In this document: positions 42,708 to 52,290 of the stretch, in pieces
Layout of the letters: each line of letters begins with the position of its first letter
Position numbering within the stretch: the first letter of the stretch is position 1
NCBI RefSeq assembly: GCF_050320395.1
Contig: NZ_CP144459.1
Coordinates: 558,001 to 622,000, forward strand
Reading direction: 5' to 3'
Origin: Treponema_C sp050320395
GTDB lineage: Bacteria; Spirochaetota; Spirochaetia; Treponematales; Treponemataceae
DNA length: 64,000 bases
Notes under the pieces: model-generated
Database searches by the model: none
Told to the model about the DNA's origin: nothing
What the model saw: the letters and a program-made list of their open reading frames with translations, nothing else
Program-made: the position numbers and the translations under genes

Positions 42708-45399
42708 AAAACTTAACCGCTTTGATGCCTTTTACGGTATAAGCGTAATTTTGCTCGTTGATTTCAAAATTCAGCTCATCGCCTTCTTTTGCGTTCATCA
42801 ATGCGTTTCCGAAGGGCGACATATACGAAATGATTTTGTTGTCCGGATCCGATTCCCAGGGGCCCAAAATCGTGTATTCTTCTTCTTCTCCGCTTTCTTT
42901 ATTATGCAAAAATACCGTATTGCCGAACGAAACGCGGGCGGTTGTAATGGTTGACGGGTCGAATACCTGCGCACGGTCGATTTCGTCCTGTAAGCGCGAT
43001 GCCGAAGCGTTTAGCTGCTGCTGGCGTTCTTTTGCGGCCTTGTATTCGGCGTTTTCACGCAAGTCGCCCTGGGCAAGGGCTTCTCCTATTTCTTTGGAGT
43101 TTTCCGGAATTTCGACGGAAACGATGTGTTCAAGCTGCTTTTTCTTTTGATCCATCATTTTTGCGGTAACGATGAGGCCGCGCGTTACAACGGTTTTTTC
43201 TTCCATGCCGTAAAACTTAAAGCCGGAGTGTTTTTCCAAAATGCGGTTACGCATATTCATTTTGATTGCCGGATCCAAGTCGCGCACATCGTTTACCAGC
43301 GTATATAAGCGGGTAATCGTATCCTCGTCGTTTTCAAGCATATAGTTGAGCAGGGTGTTTTCTTTGAACAGCAAAAGCTGGATATGCCGGTTGATTTTGC
43401 GGTTTTCCGTTGTATCGCGGTGGTTTGCGATTTCACGGTAACTTAAATCCAAAATGTGAATCAAAGTGATAAGCTGTTTTTCAAAGCTTATGCCGGTTTC
43501 GGTAAACCATTCTTCATTTTGGCAGTCGCGGAAAAAGAAAATAACCGCTTCCCGGTAATCGCGGTAGTTTTCAAAGCTGGTGACGGCTAGGCGGCTTACC
43601 AAATCCTTGTGTCCGTTATTCAGCAATGCGGTAAGCATATCGGCCTGCAAGACGGTCGGGAATAAACGGACATATTGTTTCGGCCAATCAACCAGCAGAG
43701 TGCGTATACAGTTGATAAAGTCTTTGCGTAAATAGGTGTTTTTGGTATCTTTTAACGCAAGGTATACGGCATTGGGATTTTCGATTTCATTGTACAGCTG
43801 CTCGAAGGTGTAGGAAATACCGGGGTTCATGTGCGGGAAGCGGGTTACAATGCGTTTGATAACCAAAAAAGCCGCAATCGTTTGCTCGTTGACCGACGAA
43901 AAAGCGCGAAGATAACCGGTAAAATACGAAAATATATCGGCAAAAAGTTCGGATTCGGGGTCGGCATCTTCGGCAAAACGCATTAAAATATCGATACGCA
44001 TAAAAAAGTTCTTTTGCGCTTTAAACTCGTTCGACAGTTTTTCTTCCTGAGAAATGGCCCTGTCGCGCACGGTGTACATGGTAATATCGTTGGGATTGAC
44101 GCCGAATGTCGGGTCGTTTTCGAGCACTTTGCGGGCGCCCGTGTTCCAGCTTGTCCATTCACCGGCGGTTAAAATCGTGGGAACCAATTCGGCCTTTATG
44201 CGCTTAAAGTCGCAGTTATTGCCGAAGCTCTTTATAATGACTTTTAAAGCCCATGCCTTATCGGCTTTAATCATTTTTGCCAATTCTTCTTTTGATTTGG
44301 TAGCCTTTAAAACCCAAATGTGGTCTTTATGCAGGGGCTGCAGGGCATTGACGGCCATTTTAAGCGACATATTGCGCACGCCGAATTTTTTTCCGAAGTT
44401 GATAACCAAATCGTCATCTTCCACTTTACGTATAAGACCGACACCCCATGAGCGGTGAAAGACGAAGTTTTTTGCATCAAAGGCAATGTGTTTTTCAAAA
44501 TCGCCGAGGGCTTCAAATACGTTGCGCCAGCTTTGGGTTAAGTTCGATACGCGGATATAGTCTTCCAAACGGCTGTGGTCGGCGTATTTACCTCGGAAAC
44601 ATTCAACCAAATCTTTGCGCGCCGCCGAATCCTTTTCGTCTACCGATAAAATCAGTTTTATAATATCGATTGCCGTATCCCAGTCGCCTTTTTCTTTGTA
44701 GTATACGAATAATTCCTGCATTAATGCGGCGCTGCGTATATCGCTTATCGATTTTGCGATTTTGCGCTGCACAAGGTAAAAAAAGTCTATTTCTTCAGGG
44801 ATAAGGGATACGAGCTTTGTCCATATTTCCTTGACCTGATTTAAAGTTTTACGGTTTACGTAACGAAGCAGGGCCTTTTTATAGTAATCAACGGCATCTT
44901 CCGTATTGCCGTCTTTTTCGTATTTTTCGGCCAACAGTTTTGCAATATCGGCTTCTTCGTAATCGAGTTTTACAAGACTTTCGTATACATCCCAAATTTT
45001 GTCGCTGTTTTCTTCGCGGTATGCGTTTGCCAAAGTCCGAAGGGCGAATTTATTGCTTTCATCTTCATCCAAAATGCTTTCGCACAAATAGATAACAATC
45101 GGATTTTTATGATTGTCCTGAAAAATATTTACAAGCGATATAAGCGGGGAATTGTCGAGTGTTTTTTTCTTAAGGCCCAGCATACCGGAAATGTAGAGGG
45201 CGATAATGCTGTTTTTTGTGTGTGAAAGATGTTCATCGCAGGCAGCCTGCACTTCGTCCATGCAGTTTTCCGAGCGGGCTTTTTCGACAACGGCTGCCAG
45301 TTCTATAAAGTGGTTTTTTGTATAATTACCGATTGCCGCTCGAGTCCACTTTTCTTCATTCAGCATATCCTGAACGGATTTAATCAAAGTTTCCGACAT
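42706..45399 (-). CDS. greA: Large GreA fusion protein (helical N-terminal region plus GreA)
   Basis: 897 residues against ~158 for ordinary GreA. Residues 1-~740 are helical repeats resembling TPR/HEAT (YYKKALLRYVNRKTLNQVKEIWTKLV; FRGKYADHSRLEDYIRVSNLTQSW) and include a small beta domain near 315-345 (FHRSWGVGLIRKVEDDDLVINFGKKFGVRNMSLKMA). The final ~150 are GreA: coiled coil with GDLRENAEYKAAKERQQ at the tip and the FKBP-like domain ending YTVKGIKAVKF. GreA rescues backtracked RNA polymerase. AAGGAG precedes the ATG. Long GreA proteins are, as I recall, characteristic of treponemes. Confidence 0.88.
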   Translation of the reverse strand: MSETLIKSVQDMLNEEKWTRAAIGNYTKNHFIELAAVVEKARSENCMDEVQAACDEHLSHTKNSIIALYISGMLGLKKKTLDNSPLISLVNIFQDNHKNPIVIYLCESILDEDESNKFALRTLANAYREENSDKIWDVYESLVKLDYEEADIAKLLAEKYEKDGNTEDAVDYYKKALLRYVNRKTLNQVKEIWTKLVSLIPEEIDFFYLVQRKIAKSISDIRSAALMQELFVYYKEKGDWDTAIDIIKLILSVDEKDSAARKDLVECFRGKYADHSRLEDYIRVSNLTQSWRNVFEALGDFEKHIAFDAKNFVFHRSWGVGLIRKVEDDDLVINFGKKFGVRNMSLKMAVNALQPLHKDHIWVLKATKSKEELAKMIKADKAWALKVIIKSFGNNCDFKRIKAELVPTILTAGEWTSWNTGARKVLENDPTFGVNPNDITMYTVRDRAISQEEKLSNEFKAQKNFFMRIDILMRFAEDADPESELFADIFSYFTGYLRAFSSVNEQTIAAFLVIKRIVTRFPHMNPGISYTFEQLYNEIENPNAVYLALKDTKNTYLRKDFINCIRTLLVDWPKQYVRLFPTVLQADMLTALLNNGHKDLVSRLAVTSFENYRDYREAVIFFFRDCQNEEWFTETGISFEKQLITLIHILDLSYREIANHRDTTENRKINRHIQLLLFKENTLLNYMLENDEDTITRLYTLVNDVRDLDPAIKMNMRNRILEKHSGFKFYGMEEKTVVTRGLIVTAKMMDQKKKQLEHIVSVEIPENSKEIGEALAQGDLRENAEYKAAKERQQQLNASASRLQDEIDRAQVFDPSTITTARVSFGNTVFLHNKESGEEEEYTILGPWESDPDNKIISYMSPFGNALMNAKEGDELNFEINEQNYAYTVKGIKAVKF

Positions 45400-45429
45400 A
45401 TTTTTCTCCTTCCGTAGATTAGGCCCGTT

Positions 45430-46359
45430 TTACACCGTATACATATCGTATATCGAACCGTCCAATAATTTTATCTTCAATAATAACTCGTTTATGCGCT
45501 TCCGTTCGCCGTTTGTCGTTATATAATGGTCTATAAGCCAAAAATAACGGTTTATAAGGCGCGGTACAATCAAATCGGCTTCGTCTCCGGCTTCCTTTAA
45601 TTCGTTTTCAAGGGAAAACACCGCCTGCTTAAGCTTTCCGGCTTCCAGTGCCCGCAGTTCCCGTTTTATGTTAAAAACACCGTAGAGTACGCCGTATACG
45701 GGAATCCATTCCTGTAGAGCGCCGCCGCTGTATCCCTGTTCCGCCGTGCGCTCGGCAAGGCGGCAAAATAATTCTGATTCCAAAAAGGAATTATCCACTT
45801 TTTGCGGTTCAACAAAAAAAGCCTCTCGGAAAAGCACTTTCGCCGTTTTTTCTTCTCCGCTCAGCGCATAACAATCCGCCAATTCGGCCAATATGTCTGC
45901 GGATTGCGGGTTGAGCGTATTCGCTTCCTGAAAAAGGGCTATCCCCGTTTCGTAGTTACCCAAAAGCTTGTTACACAATCCCGCCTTCGACAAAACCTCG
46001 GCTTTTAACATTTTATTTTTTTCATTCAGCATGCCGCGGTAGAGCTCCAAAGCCGTTGTGCATACACCCGTTTTTACCGCAAATAAAGCCCGTTCAAAAA
46101 TTCTGCCCTGACGTATATAGGCGCTGAAGTTTTTCCATTCACTCAGCAATAATTCGGCGCGCTCATATGCGTCCGCAACCGCTTCGGCTTTTCGGAATAC
46201 GTCGGTCCAATAACCGGCACACTTGACTGCAAACAGAATTTCTTCGTTTTCAAGCGCTCCGGATAATACTTCTTCCAATACCGCTTTCGCTTTTCGGGGG
46301 TTTCCCTCTTTTAGCAAATTGAAAGCTGCGGTTAATTCTGTCTCGGACGGAATACCCAT
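45430..46359 (-). CDS. TPR-repeat protein upstream of greA
   Basis: 309 residues, cytoplasmic, built from tetratricopeptide-like helix pairs (LLKEGNPRKAKAVLEEVLS; AGLCNKLLGNYETGIALFQEANTLNPQ; LAELADCYALSGEEKTAKVLFREAFF). Such repeats mediate protein-protein contacts; no partner can be named, though it is 30 bp upstream of greA on the same strand. No Shine-Dalgarno is present, and the promoter gives a leader of only about five bases. Confidence 0.75.
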   Translation of the reverse strand: MGIPSETELTAAFNLLKEGNPRKAKAVLEEVLSGALENEEILFAVKCAGYWTDVFRKAEAVADAYERAELLLSEWKNFSAYIRQGRIFERALFAVKTGVCTTALELYRGMLNEKNKMLKAEVLSKAGLCNKLLGNYETGIALFQEANTLNPQSADILAELADCYALSGEEKTAKVLFREAFFVEPQKVDNSFLESELFCRLAERTAEQGYSGGALQEWIPVYGVLYGVFNIKRELRALEAGKLKQAVFSLENELKEAGDEADLIVPRLINRYFWLIDHYITTNGERKRINELLLKIKLLDGSIYDMYTV

Positions 46360-46371
46360 AATATCTTATAT

Positions 46372-46400
46372 ATTATCGCAGATTAGGCCTTTTTAGTCAA
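46372..46400 (-). promoter_or_regulatory. Promoter of the TPR-greA pair
   Basis: Minus strand TTGACT (46400-46395), 17 bp, GATAAT (46377-46372), 12 bases, ATG 46359. The leader would be about five bases, too short for a ribosome binding site. Confidence 0.6.
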
Positions 46401-46480
46401 TTACGGTAATTGCATCAAAATCGATTATAGGGTACATTGATTTCTTTAAATATGCACGCCGACAGAGGTCTTTTGCATTG

Positions 46481-46509
46481 TTGACTGTAAAGCCGCTTCG
46501 GTGTATTAT
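46481..46509 (+). promoter_or_regulatory. Leaderless promoter of the bactofilin gene
   Basis: TTGACT (46481-46486), 17 bp, TATTAT (46504-46509), six bases TGAACA, ATG 46516. No Shine-Dalgarno. Confidence 0.68.
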
Positions 46510-46515
46510 TGAACA

Positions 46516-46878
46516 ATGTTTGAAGTAAAAGACACCGATTTTTTCGATTTGGAAGAAGACGATTTCGATACCGTTTTGGCTTCCGATATAACGTTTTCGG
46601 GGAGCATTTGTTTTACCCGGCCTTTTATGATTAAGGGGACTATGGACGGTTCCATTACCGCAACGGGCGACCTCGTAGTAGACAGCGGTGCTTGCGTAAC
46701 GGCGGATATTACCGCCCGGCGCGTTTTGGTACGCGGTAAGGTTACGGGTAATATAGAAGCAAAGGGACTGGTTTTCGTTACTTCCGGCGGTTCCGTTTTC
46801 GGCGATATTACTTCCGAAAAGGTGGTGCTTGAACCCGGCAGTGTTTTTTCAGGCCGCTGTACCATGCTGCAAAGTTAA
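46516..46878 (+). CDS. Bactofilin (polymer-forming cytoskeletal protein)
   Basis: 120 residues. An acidic 25-residue tail (MFEVKDTDFFDLEEDDFDTV) precedes a bactofilin (DUF583) beta-helix: repeated short strands with Gly turns (GTMDGSITATGDLVVDSGACVTADITARRVLVRGKVTGNIEAKG). Bactofilins polymerise without nucleotides and organise cell shape or envelope enzymes. It lies directly before a TPR-protein gene (10-bp gap) and mtaB and diverges from the greA set. Leaderless start. Confidence 0.88.
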   Translation: MFEVKDTDFFDLEEDDFDTVLASDITFSGSICFTRPFMIKGTMDGSITATGDLVVDSGACVTADITARRVLVRGKVTGNIEAKGLVFVTSGGSVFGDITSEKVVLEPGSVFSGRCTMLQS

Positions 46879-46888
46879 TGAGGTTGAT

Positions 46889-47653
46889 ATGAATAAAAAA
46901 AATGCTTTTTTATGCCTTGTTTTTTTTGTAATTACCGCTTTTTGTTTTGCTCAGGAAAGTCCGGCTTTAAGCGAAGTTTTGCAGTCCGCACCCGCCTCTG
47001 CGGAAAATCCGGCTGAAAATCCGGGTGAAGAACGCATTGCGCCTGCCGAAGTTCAGCGGCCTTCCCGTCCCGCTCCCGCCCAAAACACCCAACGGCAAAA
47101 GCCCGACGCTTTAAAATTATATACGGCCGGTCGCTATGCCGAAGCCGTTGCCGTATGCGAACAGGAAATAAAAGAAAAACCGAATAATATAGAATCTTAT
47201 GTCGTTTTGTGCTGGAGCCTGGTGCGTAACCGTCAGTATTCCGAAGCCGAATACTGGGCTTTGCAGGGACGTAAAATATCGCAATATGACCAGCGTCTGG
47301 TTGAAATTCTGGGCGAAGCGAAATTTTATTTGGGGCAAAACCGCGAAGCTTTGGCACTGTTTCAGGAATATATTTCCCTGGTCGGAGAAAAGGGGAGCCG
47401 CTTGGGTGAATCCTACTATTTCATGGGAGAGATTTACATTCGCCTTGCGCGCTACAACCATGCCGATATAGCCTTTTCTCAGGCTGTCCGTACCGAACCC
47501 CTCTATGATTATTGGTGGACACGGCTCGGCTATGCGCGCGAAATGGCCGGAAATTTTGCCTTATCCGCGGCCGCATACGAAAAAGCTTTGGAACTTAACG
47601 CGGGACAAGCCGACGCTTTACGGGGCAGAGACAGGGTCCGCGCCCGTTTATGA
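46889..47653 (+). CDS. Exported TPR-repeat protein
   Basis: 254 residues from ATG 46889 (AGGTTGAT upstream). Signal peptide MNKKNAFLCLVFFVITAFCFAQ, a low-complexity Pro/Ala/Glu linker (~25-85), then about four TPRs (ALKLYTAGRYAEAVAVCEQEIKEKPNNIESYVVLCWSLVRNRQYSEAEYWALQGRKI). It should be periplasmic. It overlaps mtaB by 4 bp and may function with the bactofilin in the envelope; this is inference from position. Confidence 0.8.
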   Translation: MNKKNAFLCLVFFVITAFCFAQESPALSEVLQSAPASAENPAENPGEERIAPAEVQRPSRPAPAQNTQRQKPDALKLYTAGRYAEAVAVCEQEIKEKPNNIESYVVLCWSLVRNRQYSEAEYWALQGRKISQYDQRLVEILGEAKFYLGQNREALALFQEYISLVGEKGSRLGESYYFMGEIYIRLARYNHADIAFSQAVRTEPLYDYWWTRLGYAREMAGNFALSAAAYEKALELNAGQADALRGRDRVRARL

Positions 47654-49122
47654 AGCAAAATCCGACTGTCAGATTTGAAACGCTCGGTTGTAAATTAAAT
47701 CAAATCGAATCCGAAAGTGCGGCCCGCGCCTTTTCCGAGGGGGGCTTCGACTGCAGGATGGGGACGGTTACATCCGCCTCTTCTTCCGATGCGCATACTC
47801 TTTTATGCATTGTTAATACCTGTACCGTTACCGCAAAGGCCGAGCAAAAATGCAGGCGGCTTATACGGCTTCTTTTGCAAAAATATCCCTGTGCGGCAAT
47901 CCTCGTTACCGGCTGTTATGCCCAGCTCGATTCTCTGCTTTTAAGCGCCATCGATAAAAGAATTGCCGTATTGGGCGGCCGCCGTAAAGACGCCCTGGTG
48001 CAGCTTCCCGCATTTTTACGTGCATACACGCAGCGAAGCGGCGGACACGGGCTTTGTGCGGGAGAGCTTCTTGCCGCGGAACTGCGCTCCCTTTATGACG
48101 AAGCATCCGGATTTAAGCCCGATTTGCAGCCGCAAGAACTTAAAAAGGCGGCCTTTGTCCTTTCAACCGATACTTTTTTGCAGCACTCGAGGCCCTCCCT
48201 TAAAATTCAGGACGGCTGCGATAACCGCTGTTCCTATTGCCGTATTTGTTTTGCGCGCGGTCCCTCGGTTTCTCTGCAAGCCGATACCGTACTCGAACGG
48301 GTTTTACAGCTCGAAAAAGCCGGACACCCCGAGGTTGTTTTAACCGGAGTAAATCTGGGGCAGTACCGTTTTGAAAGAGGCGGCCTTTCCGCCCTTCTTG
48401 CCTATCTTTTGGAACATACCGCGCGTATAGCGTTTCGGCTTTCAAGTTTGCACCCGCAGATCGTAGATGATGCTTTATGCCGCGTCTTATCCGACGGGCG
48501 TATACGGCCGCATTTTCATCTTTCGGTGCAGTCCGGAAGCGATAAGGTTTTAACCGCTATGCGCCGCCCCTATAAAGCCGATTGCGTTCGTCAAGCGGTT
48601 GAGCGTCTGCGTTCCGTAAAGCCGTTTGCCTTTATTGCCTGCGATATTATTGCGGGCTTTCCCGGTGAAAGCCGCGAAGATTTTGAGCACACCCTTGATT
48701 TGTGCCGCTCGTGTAATTTTTCGTGGATACATGCTTTTCCCTTTTCGCCCCGTCCGGGAACGGCCGCCTGCACTATGAAAGAAAGCGTTTCCCCCCGTGA
48801 AGCGCACAAGCGGGTATATGAGTTGACCCTGATTGCCGAAGCGCAAAAAAAAGCTTATATAGAAGGCTGTATCGGAAAACGATTTAAAGCCGTTATCGAA
48901 AAATTCCGTAAAGGTGAGGTACGGGCGGTTACCGAGAATTTTTTGCACGTTCGTGTCCAAAGAGCTTCCGAATCGCCGCTCGGTTTGAAGACGCGTGATA
49001 ACACCCCCGAACATCTCGGAGGAAGTGAAGTTACACTTTATATAAAGGCCGTGAATGAAACGGGTTTTCAAGGCGAAGACTGCGAAGCCTTTGCCGCTTT
49101 GGATGAACATTCGGCACATTGA
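47650..49122 (+). CDS. mtaB: tRNA t6A methylthiotransferase MtaB-like
   Basis: 490 residues. N-terminal iron-sulphur domain with the three cysteines of ETLGCKLNQIES, IVNTCTVTAKAEQKCRR and LVTGCYAQL; radical-SAM motif CDNRCSYC near residue 195; C-terminal TRAM-like domain. MtaB enzymes add a methylthio group to t6A37 of tRNAs reading ANN codons. Insertion of extra sequence between the domains makes it slightly longer than usual. Its ATG overlaps the upstream TGA. Confidence 0.9.
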   Translation: MKQNPTVRFETLGCKLNQIESESAARAFSEGGFDCRMGTVTSASSSDAHTLLCIVNTCTVTAKAEQKCRRLIRLLLQKYPCAAILVTGCYAQLDSLLLSAIDKRIAVLGGRRKDALVQLPAFLRAYTQRSGGHGLCAGELLAAELRSLYDEASGFKPDLQPQELKKAAFVLSTDTFLQHSRPSLKIQDGCDNRCSYCRICFARGPSVSLQADTVLERVLQLEKAGHPEVVLTGVNLGQYRFERGGLSALLAYLLEHTARIAFRLSSLHPQIVDDALCRVLSDGRIRPHFHLSVQSGSDKVLTAMRRPYKADCVRQAVERLRSVKPFAFIACDIIAGFPGESREDFEHTLDLCRSCNFSWIHAFPFSPRPGTAACTMKESVSPREAHKRVYELTLIAEAQKKAYIEGCIGKRFKAVIEKFRKGEVRAVTENFLHVRVQRASESPLGLKTRDNTPEHLGGSEVTLYIKAVNETGFQGEDCEAFAALDEHSAH

Positions 49123-49128
49123 TTCCTT

Positions 49129-49147
49129 GGGTACAAAGACTGTACCC
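49129..49147 (+). terminator. Hairpin after mtaB
   Basis: GGGTACA (49129-49135) and TGTACCC (49141-49147) pair perfectly around AAGAC; no strong T-run follows, so termination efficiency is uncertain. Confidence 0.5.
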
Positions 49148-49213
49148 CCTGCTGAAAAATTCTTCTGTTTAATTCTTGAAAAAATGTTATAATTAAGGTA
49201 AGGAGGCCTCTAT

Positions 49214-50011
49214 ATGAAGTTTTTTAAATACACATCCTTATACGTTTTTATAGCCGTGTCCGCGTTACTTCCCTTTACGGGTGCTTCCTGTTCCGTTTTT
49301 ACGACACCGCTGGGAAAAGCCCTTAAACGAAACCAAACCGCCGTTTTGAAAAGAGCTTCCGCTTCCGAATTGATAGAGTTCTCCCGTACGCCCTATGCGT
49401 CTTCGCCTGAAACAACAAAGGCTTTGATGGACTTATTGGCCGGTACGGATATTGAGGAATTGACAGCCTTATCATTGCGTGATAAGGAAACCGCCTTAAA
49501 GCTTGCAATGGACGTTTCGTTTCCGATGAGTACTTTAAAGAGCGTAACGCAGGAAGCTTTAATCGCCGTGGATGGAGGCCTGAGCAATGAAGAGGCGGGC
49601 CGTATCATTATAAAATTAATTGACGGTATAAATACCTTTAATACTTCGGCGCTTTCCGCTCTTTTAACCGATACGGAGGTTATGCGTTCTGCGGATTCTT
49701 CGGTTTTAGTCGATGCGTCTCTTGCCCTGCTTATACAGACAACCGCCGATATATATGATTCGGCAGCTCATGATATTGATTTTAAAAACGATTCCGTTGA
49801 CACAATTATCAATAAGATACTCGGCGGACAATCCGGTTTTGAAGAAAAAAAAGCGGCCCTTAGGGCATCCCTGACGGCGATTAAACTCTTATCGGGAGAA
49901 TCGGTCAAATCATCGGCCGAAATACCGGTTTTAAGGGTTATTGATGCGTCGCAGACAAAATTTATCGGCTTAATTCCGCTTGACACATTTTTGGCGGGAT
50001 TCGGTAAATGA
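49214..50011 (+). CDS. Lipoprotein, first of a tandem pair
   Basis: 265 residues. The signal ends in GASC with Cys26 as the lipidation site. The mature protein is helical and acidic, sharing with the next lipoprotein FTT-LGK---RNQ---LK-ASASEL--FS at the N-terminus and the ending GLIPLDTFLAGFGK. An extended -10, TGTTATAAT (49185-49193), and AAGGAGG lie upstream. Function unknown; it may accompany the beta-barrel protein at 50995. Confidence 0.72.
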   Translation: MKFFKYTSLYVFIAVSALLPFTGASCSVFTTPLGKALKRNQTAVLKRASASELIEFSRTPYASSPETTKALMDLLAGTDIEELTALSLRDKETALKLAMDVSFPMSTLKSVTQEALIAVDGGLSNEEAGRIIIKLIDGINTFNTSALSALLTDTEVMRSADSSVLVDASLALLIQTTADIYDSAAHDIDFKNDSVDTIINKILGGQSGFEEKKAALRASLTAIKLLSGESVKSSAEIPVLRVIDASQTKFIGLIPLDTFLAGFGK

Positions 50012-50163
50012 GTTTCTAAAACTTTGTTTGTCCCGATTTTTCTTGCTTTCGCGGCGAAAATGTGTTACACTCATAGTATAATAAGGCTTTCGAAAAAGGA
50101 TTGGGCGCGGTTTTCGTTCCGCACCGTTCTTTGTTCGATATTTTGTTTTATCCGGAGGAACAT

Positions 50164-50973
50164 ATGAAAAAAAAGTTTGAAAACGTTTTGTTTATCTGCC
50201 ATTGTGTTTTATTTTTAATCCTCTTTTCTTCCTGTCAAATGTTTACCACTTCCTTGGGTAAACCGTTTCAACGGAATCAAAAGGATTTTTTGAAAAAGGC
50301 ATCGGCAAGCGAACTCTTGGCTTTTTCACAGGGACCGAATGCTTCAAACAATGAAACCGTTAAAGCCGTATTGGATTTATTGTCGGAAAAAGCCCCTGAG
50401 GAATTAAAGGCTCTTCCCCTCGGCGATAAAGAAGCCGCTTTAAATTTAACCTTGGATGCAACCCTTCCTATGAAAAAAGTAAGCCAAATTCTGGAAGAAG
50501 CCCAAACGCTTACAGGCGGCGGCGGGGGAAATCCCGAGCAGCTTGTAAAAAATCTTTTAAACGGCATCGATACCTTTGATACAACCGCTTCGACGCAGCT
50601 TTTAAGCGACAACGAAGCAATGAAAAACGCCAAGCCCGATGCGCTGGCCAATGCCGCTGTTGCCGTAATTGTGCAGGTTGCGGCAAAAAACGGCGGTTAT
50701 GATAAAATTAAACAAAATATACAAGCAGGCGGCGGAAATCTTAGCTTTAAAGACGATACTGCGGATACGATTGTAACTAAAATGCTCGGTGCGAGTGCTT
50801 CTCAGGAGGACAAAGACACGCTTAAAGCCGCCGTAAATGCGGCAAAACTTTTGTCGGGTGCCGCAAATGCGCAGGATTCGGCAGGACAAACGGTTACCAG
50901 ACCCGGTCTTGACCCGAAAAATATAAAGCTTTTAGGCGCGGTTCCCCTCGAGAGTATATTGGGCGCTTTTTAA
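50164..50973 (+). CDS. Lipoprotein, second of a tandem pair
   Basis: 269 residues from ATG 50164 (GGAGG upstream); the in-frame extension to 50101 lacks a ribosome site. Lipobox FSSC, Cys24. It is collinear with the preceding lipoprotein (QMFTTSLGKPFQRNQKDFLKKASASELLAFSQ), so the two are paralogs from a tandem duplication that have diverged. It contains two Gly-rich loops (GGGGGNPEQ; QAGGGNLSF) absent from the other. 21 bp before the beta-barrel gene. Confidence 0.72.
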   Translation: MKKKFENVLFICHCVLFLILFSSCQMFTTSLGKPFQRNQKDFLKKASASELLAFSQGPNASNNETVKAVLDLLSEKAPEELKALPLGDKEAALNLTLDATLPMKKVSQILEEAQTLTGGGGGNPEQLVKNLLNGIDTFDTTASTQLLSDNEAMKNAKPDALANAAVAVIVQVAAKNGGYDKIKQNIQAGGGNLSFKDDTADTIVTKMLGASASQEDKDTLKAAVNAAKLLSGAANAQDSAGQTVTRPGLDPKNIKLLGAVPLESILGAF

Positions 50974-50994
50974 AATTAAAAACGGAGTTTTACA

Positions 50995-52137
50995 ATGAAA
51001 AAAATTATATCTTTCTTTTTGGTCTTATGTGCTTTTTCCGTACTGTTTGCGTATACGCCGCGGCGTATCGAACCGGTAGAAACCCGCTCCGAAGCTTTCG
51101 GAGGCCCTTATTTTACGGATACGACATCGGTATACAGCCTCTTTTCAAATCCCGCCGCCCTCGGCTTTATCGAAAAGAAAACGCTTTGGCCCCCGATTGC
51201 GGCTATGGGCTTGGGCGGTCCTCTTAATAAACTGTTCGACATGTCTAAAACTCTGACCGGCGGAGGCAATCCGGCGGACTTGCAAAATTCAATCGGCGGT
51301 ATTATCGGCGAATCGGGCTTGAGCTTAGGTGTCAAAATCGGAGGCCCCTTAACCTTCGGTGCCGTTCGTAATAATTTCGGCTGGGGGTTTGTGAACACGA
51401 TTGGCGTTGACGCAAATATCTTTTCGATCGGGCGCTCCGATGTGCGCGGCGGGGGCGGACTGGGGCTTGTTCTCGGTTACGGATATCCCCTCGATTTGGG
51501 CAGTGCCGGTATTTTATCGATCGGTTTTTCTGGCCGTGCGATGAGCCAGCTTGAAACCCTGTATGATCAGGGTGTTATAGACTTGGTTATGAATTCCGCT
51601 TGGGCGGATATTCCGGCCTATCTGTCATTCGGCTTCGGCCTTGACCTCGGCGTTCAATATAAGGTATTTGATTTTTTAAGCATTGCCGCGGTATGGCAGG
51701 ATTTGTATGCCCCCGTATGGATAAAAACCTATCCTAAAATTGTCGAATTCGGACAAAACGGCGGAAAATTCACCTACGCTCTCATAGAGCCCCGTTTGGG
51801 ATTCGGACTGAAGGCCGATATTCCTATTTCGAAGATTACCGCCGGTATTATTTCCGAATGGGCGGTCTATGCCGACTATAATAATATATGGCGGTTTTTC
51901 CGTAAAAACGCCCTGTACCGAAACCCCGTCCTTGAACTGTCTTTCGGAACGGAATTGGTTCTCTTTAAAATCATCGCCTTGCGTATCGGGGTAAATGAAA
52001 TGTATCCGGCCGCGGGAGTAGGATTGAACTTGGGCAAGTTTAAAATGGACTTTTCGATTTTCGGAAAAGAACTCGGCTTCGAGCCCGGTTATAATCCTCA
52101 GTTGAATACGGGATTTTCGATGCTCATAAAATATTGA
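50995..52137 (+). CDS. Predicted outer-membrane beta-barrel protein
   Basis: 380 residues. Signal peptide MKKIISFFLVLCAFSVLFAY, then TRSEAFGGPYFTDTTSVYSLFSNPAALGFIEKK, the NPA start seen in FadL/PorV-like barrels, followed by alternating Gly/aromatic beta-strands to a C-terminal strand ending SMLIKY. This suits a spirochaetal outer-membrane protein. The lipoprotein pair upstream may be its periplasmic partners. Family assignment is tentative. Confidence 0.65.
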   Translation: MKKIISFFLVLCAFSVLFAYTPRRIEPVETRSEAFGGPYFTDTTSVYSLFSNPAALGFIEKKTLWPPIAAMGLGGPLNKLFDMSKTLTGGGNPADLQNSIGGIIGESGLSLGVKIGGPLTFGAVRNNFGWGFVNTIGVDANIFSIGRSDVRGGGGLGLVLGYGYPLDLGSAGILSIGFSGRAMSQLETLYDQGVIDLVMNSAWADIPAYLSFGFGLDLGVQYKVFDFLSIAAVWQDLYAPVWIKTYPKIVEFGQNGGKFTYALIEPRLGFGLKADIPISKITAGIISEWAVYADYNNIWRFFRKNALYRNPVLELSFGTELVLFKIIALRIGVNEMYPAAGVGLNLGKFKMDFSIFGKELGFEPGYNPQLNTGFSMLIKY

Positions 52138-52156
52138 TTATTATATAAAAGGGGTA

Positions 52157-52185
52157 TTGACACTTTTACCGAGATGAGTTATGCT
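52157..52185 (+). promoter_or_regulatory. Promoter of tRNA-Lys
   Basis: TTGACA (52157-52162), 17 bp, TATGCT (52180-52185), ending 28 bases before the tRNA. Confidence 0.75.
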
Positions 52186-52213
52186 GGTCGAGCATTCAAA
52201 TTGAGAATGCGAT

Positions 52214-52286
52214 GGGCCACTAGCTCAGTAGGTAGAGCAACGCCCTTTTAAGGCGTGGGTCACGTGTTCGAATCACGTGTGGCTCA
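52214..52286 (+). tRNA. tRNA-Lys(TTT)
   Basis: A 73-base cloverleaf: acceptor GGGCCAC/GTGGCTC, D stem GCTC/GAGC, anticodon stem ACGCC/GGCGT with loop CTTTTAA (anticodon TTT), T arm ACGTG-TTCGAAT-CACGT, discriminator A. CCA is not encoded. Confidence 0.96.
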
Positions 52287-52290
52287 TGAA

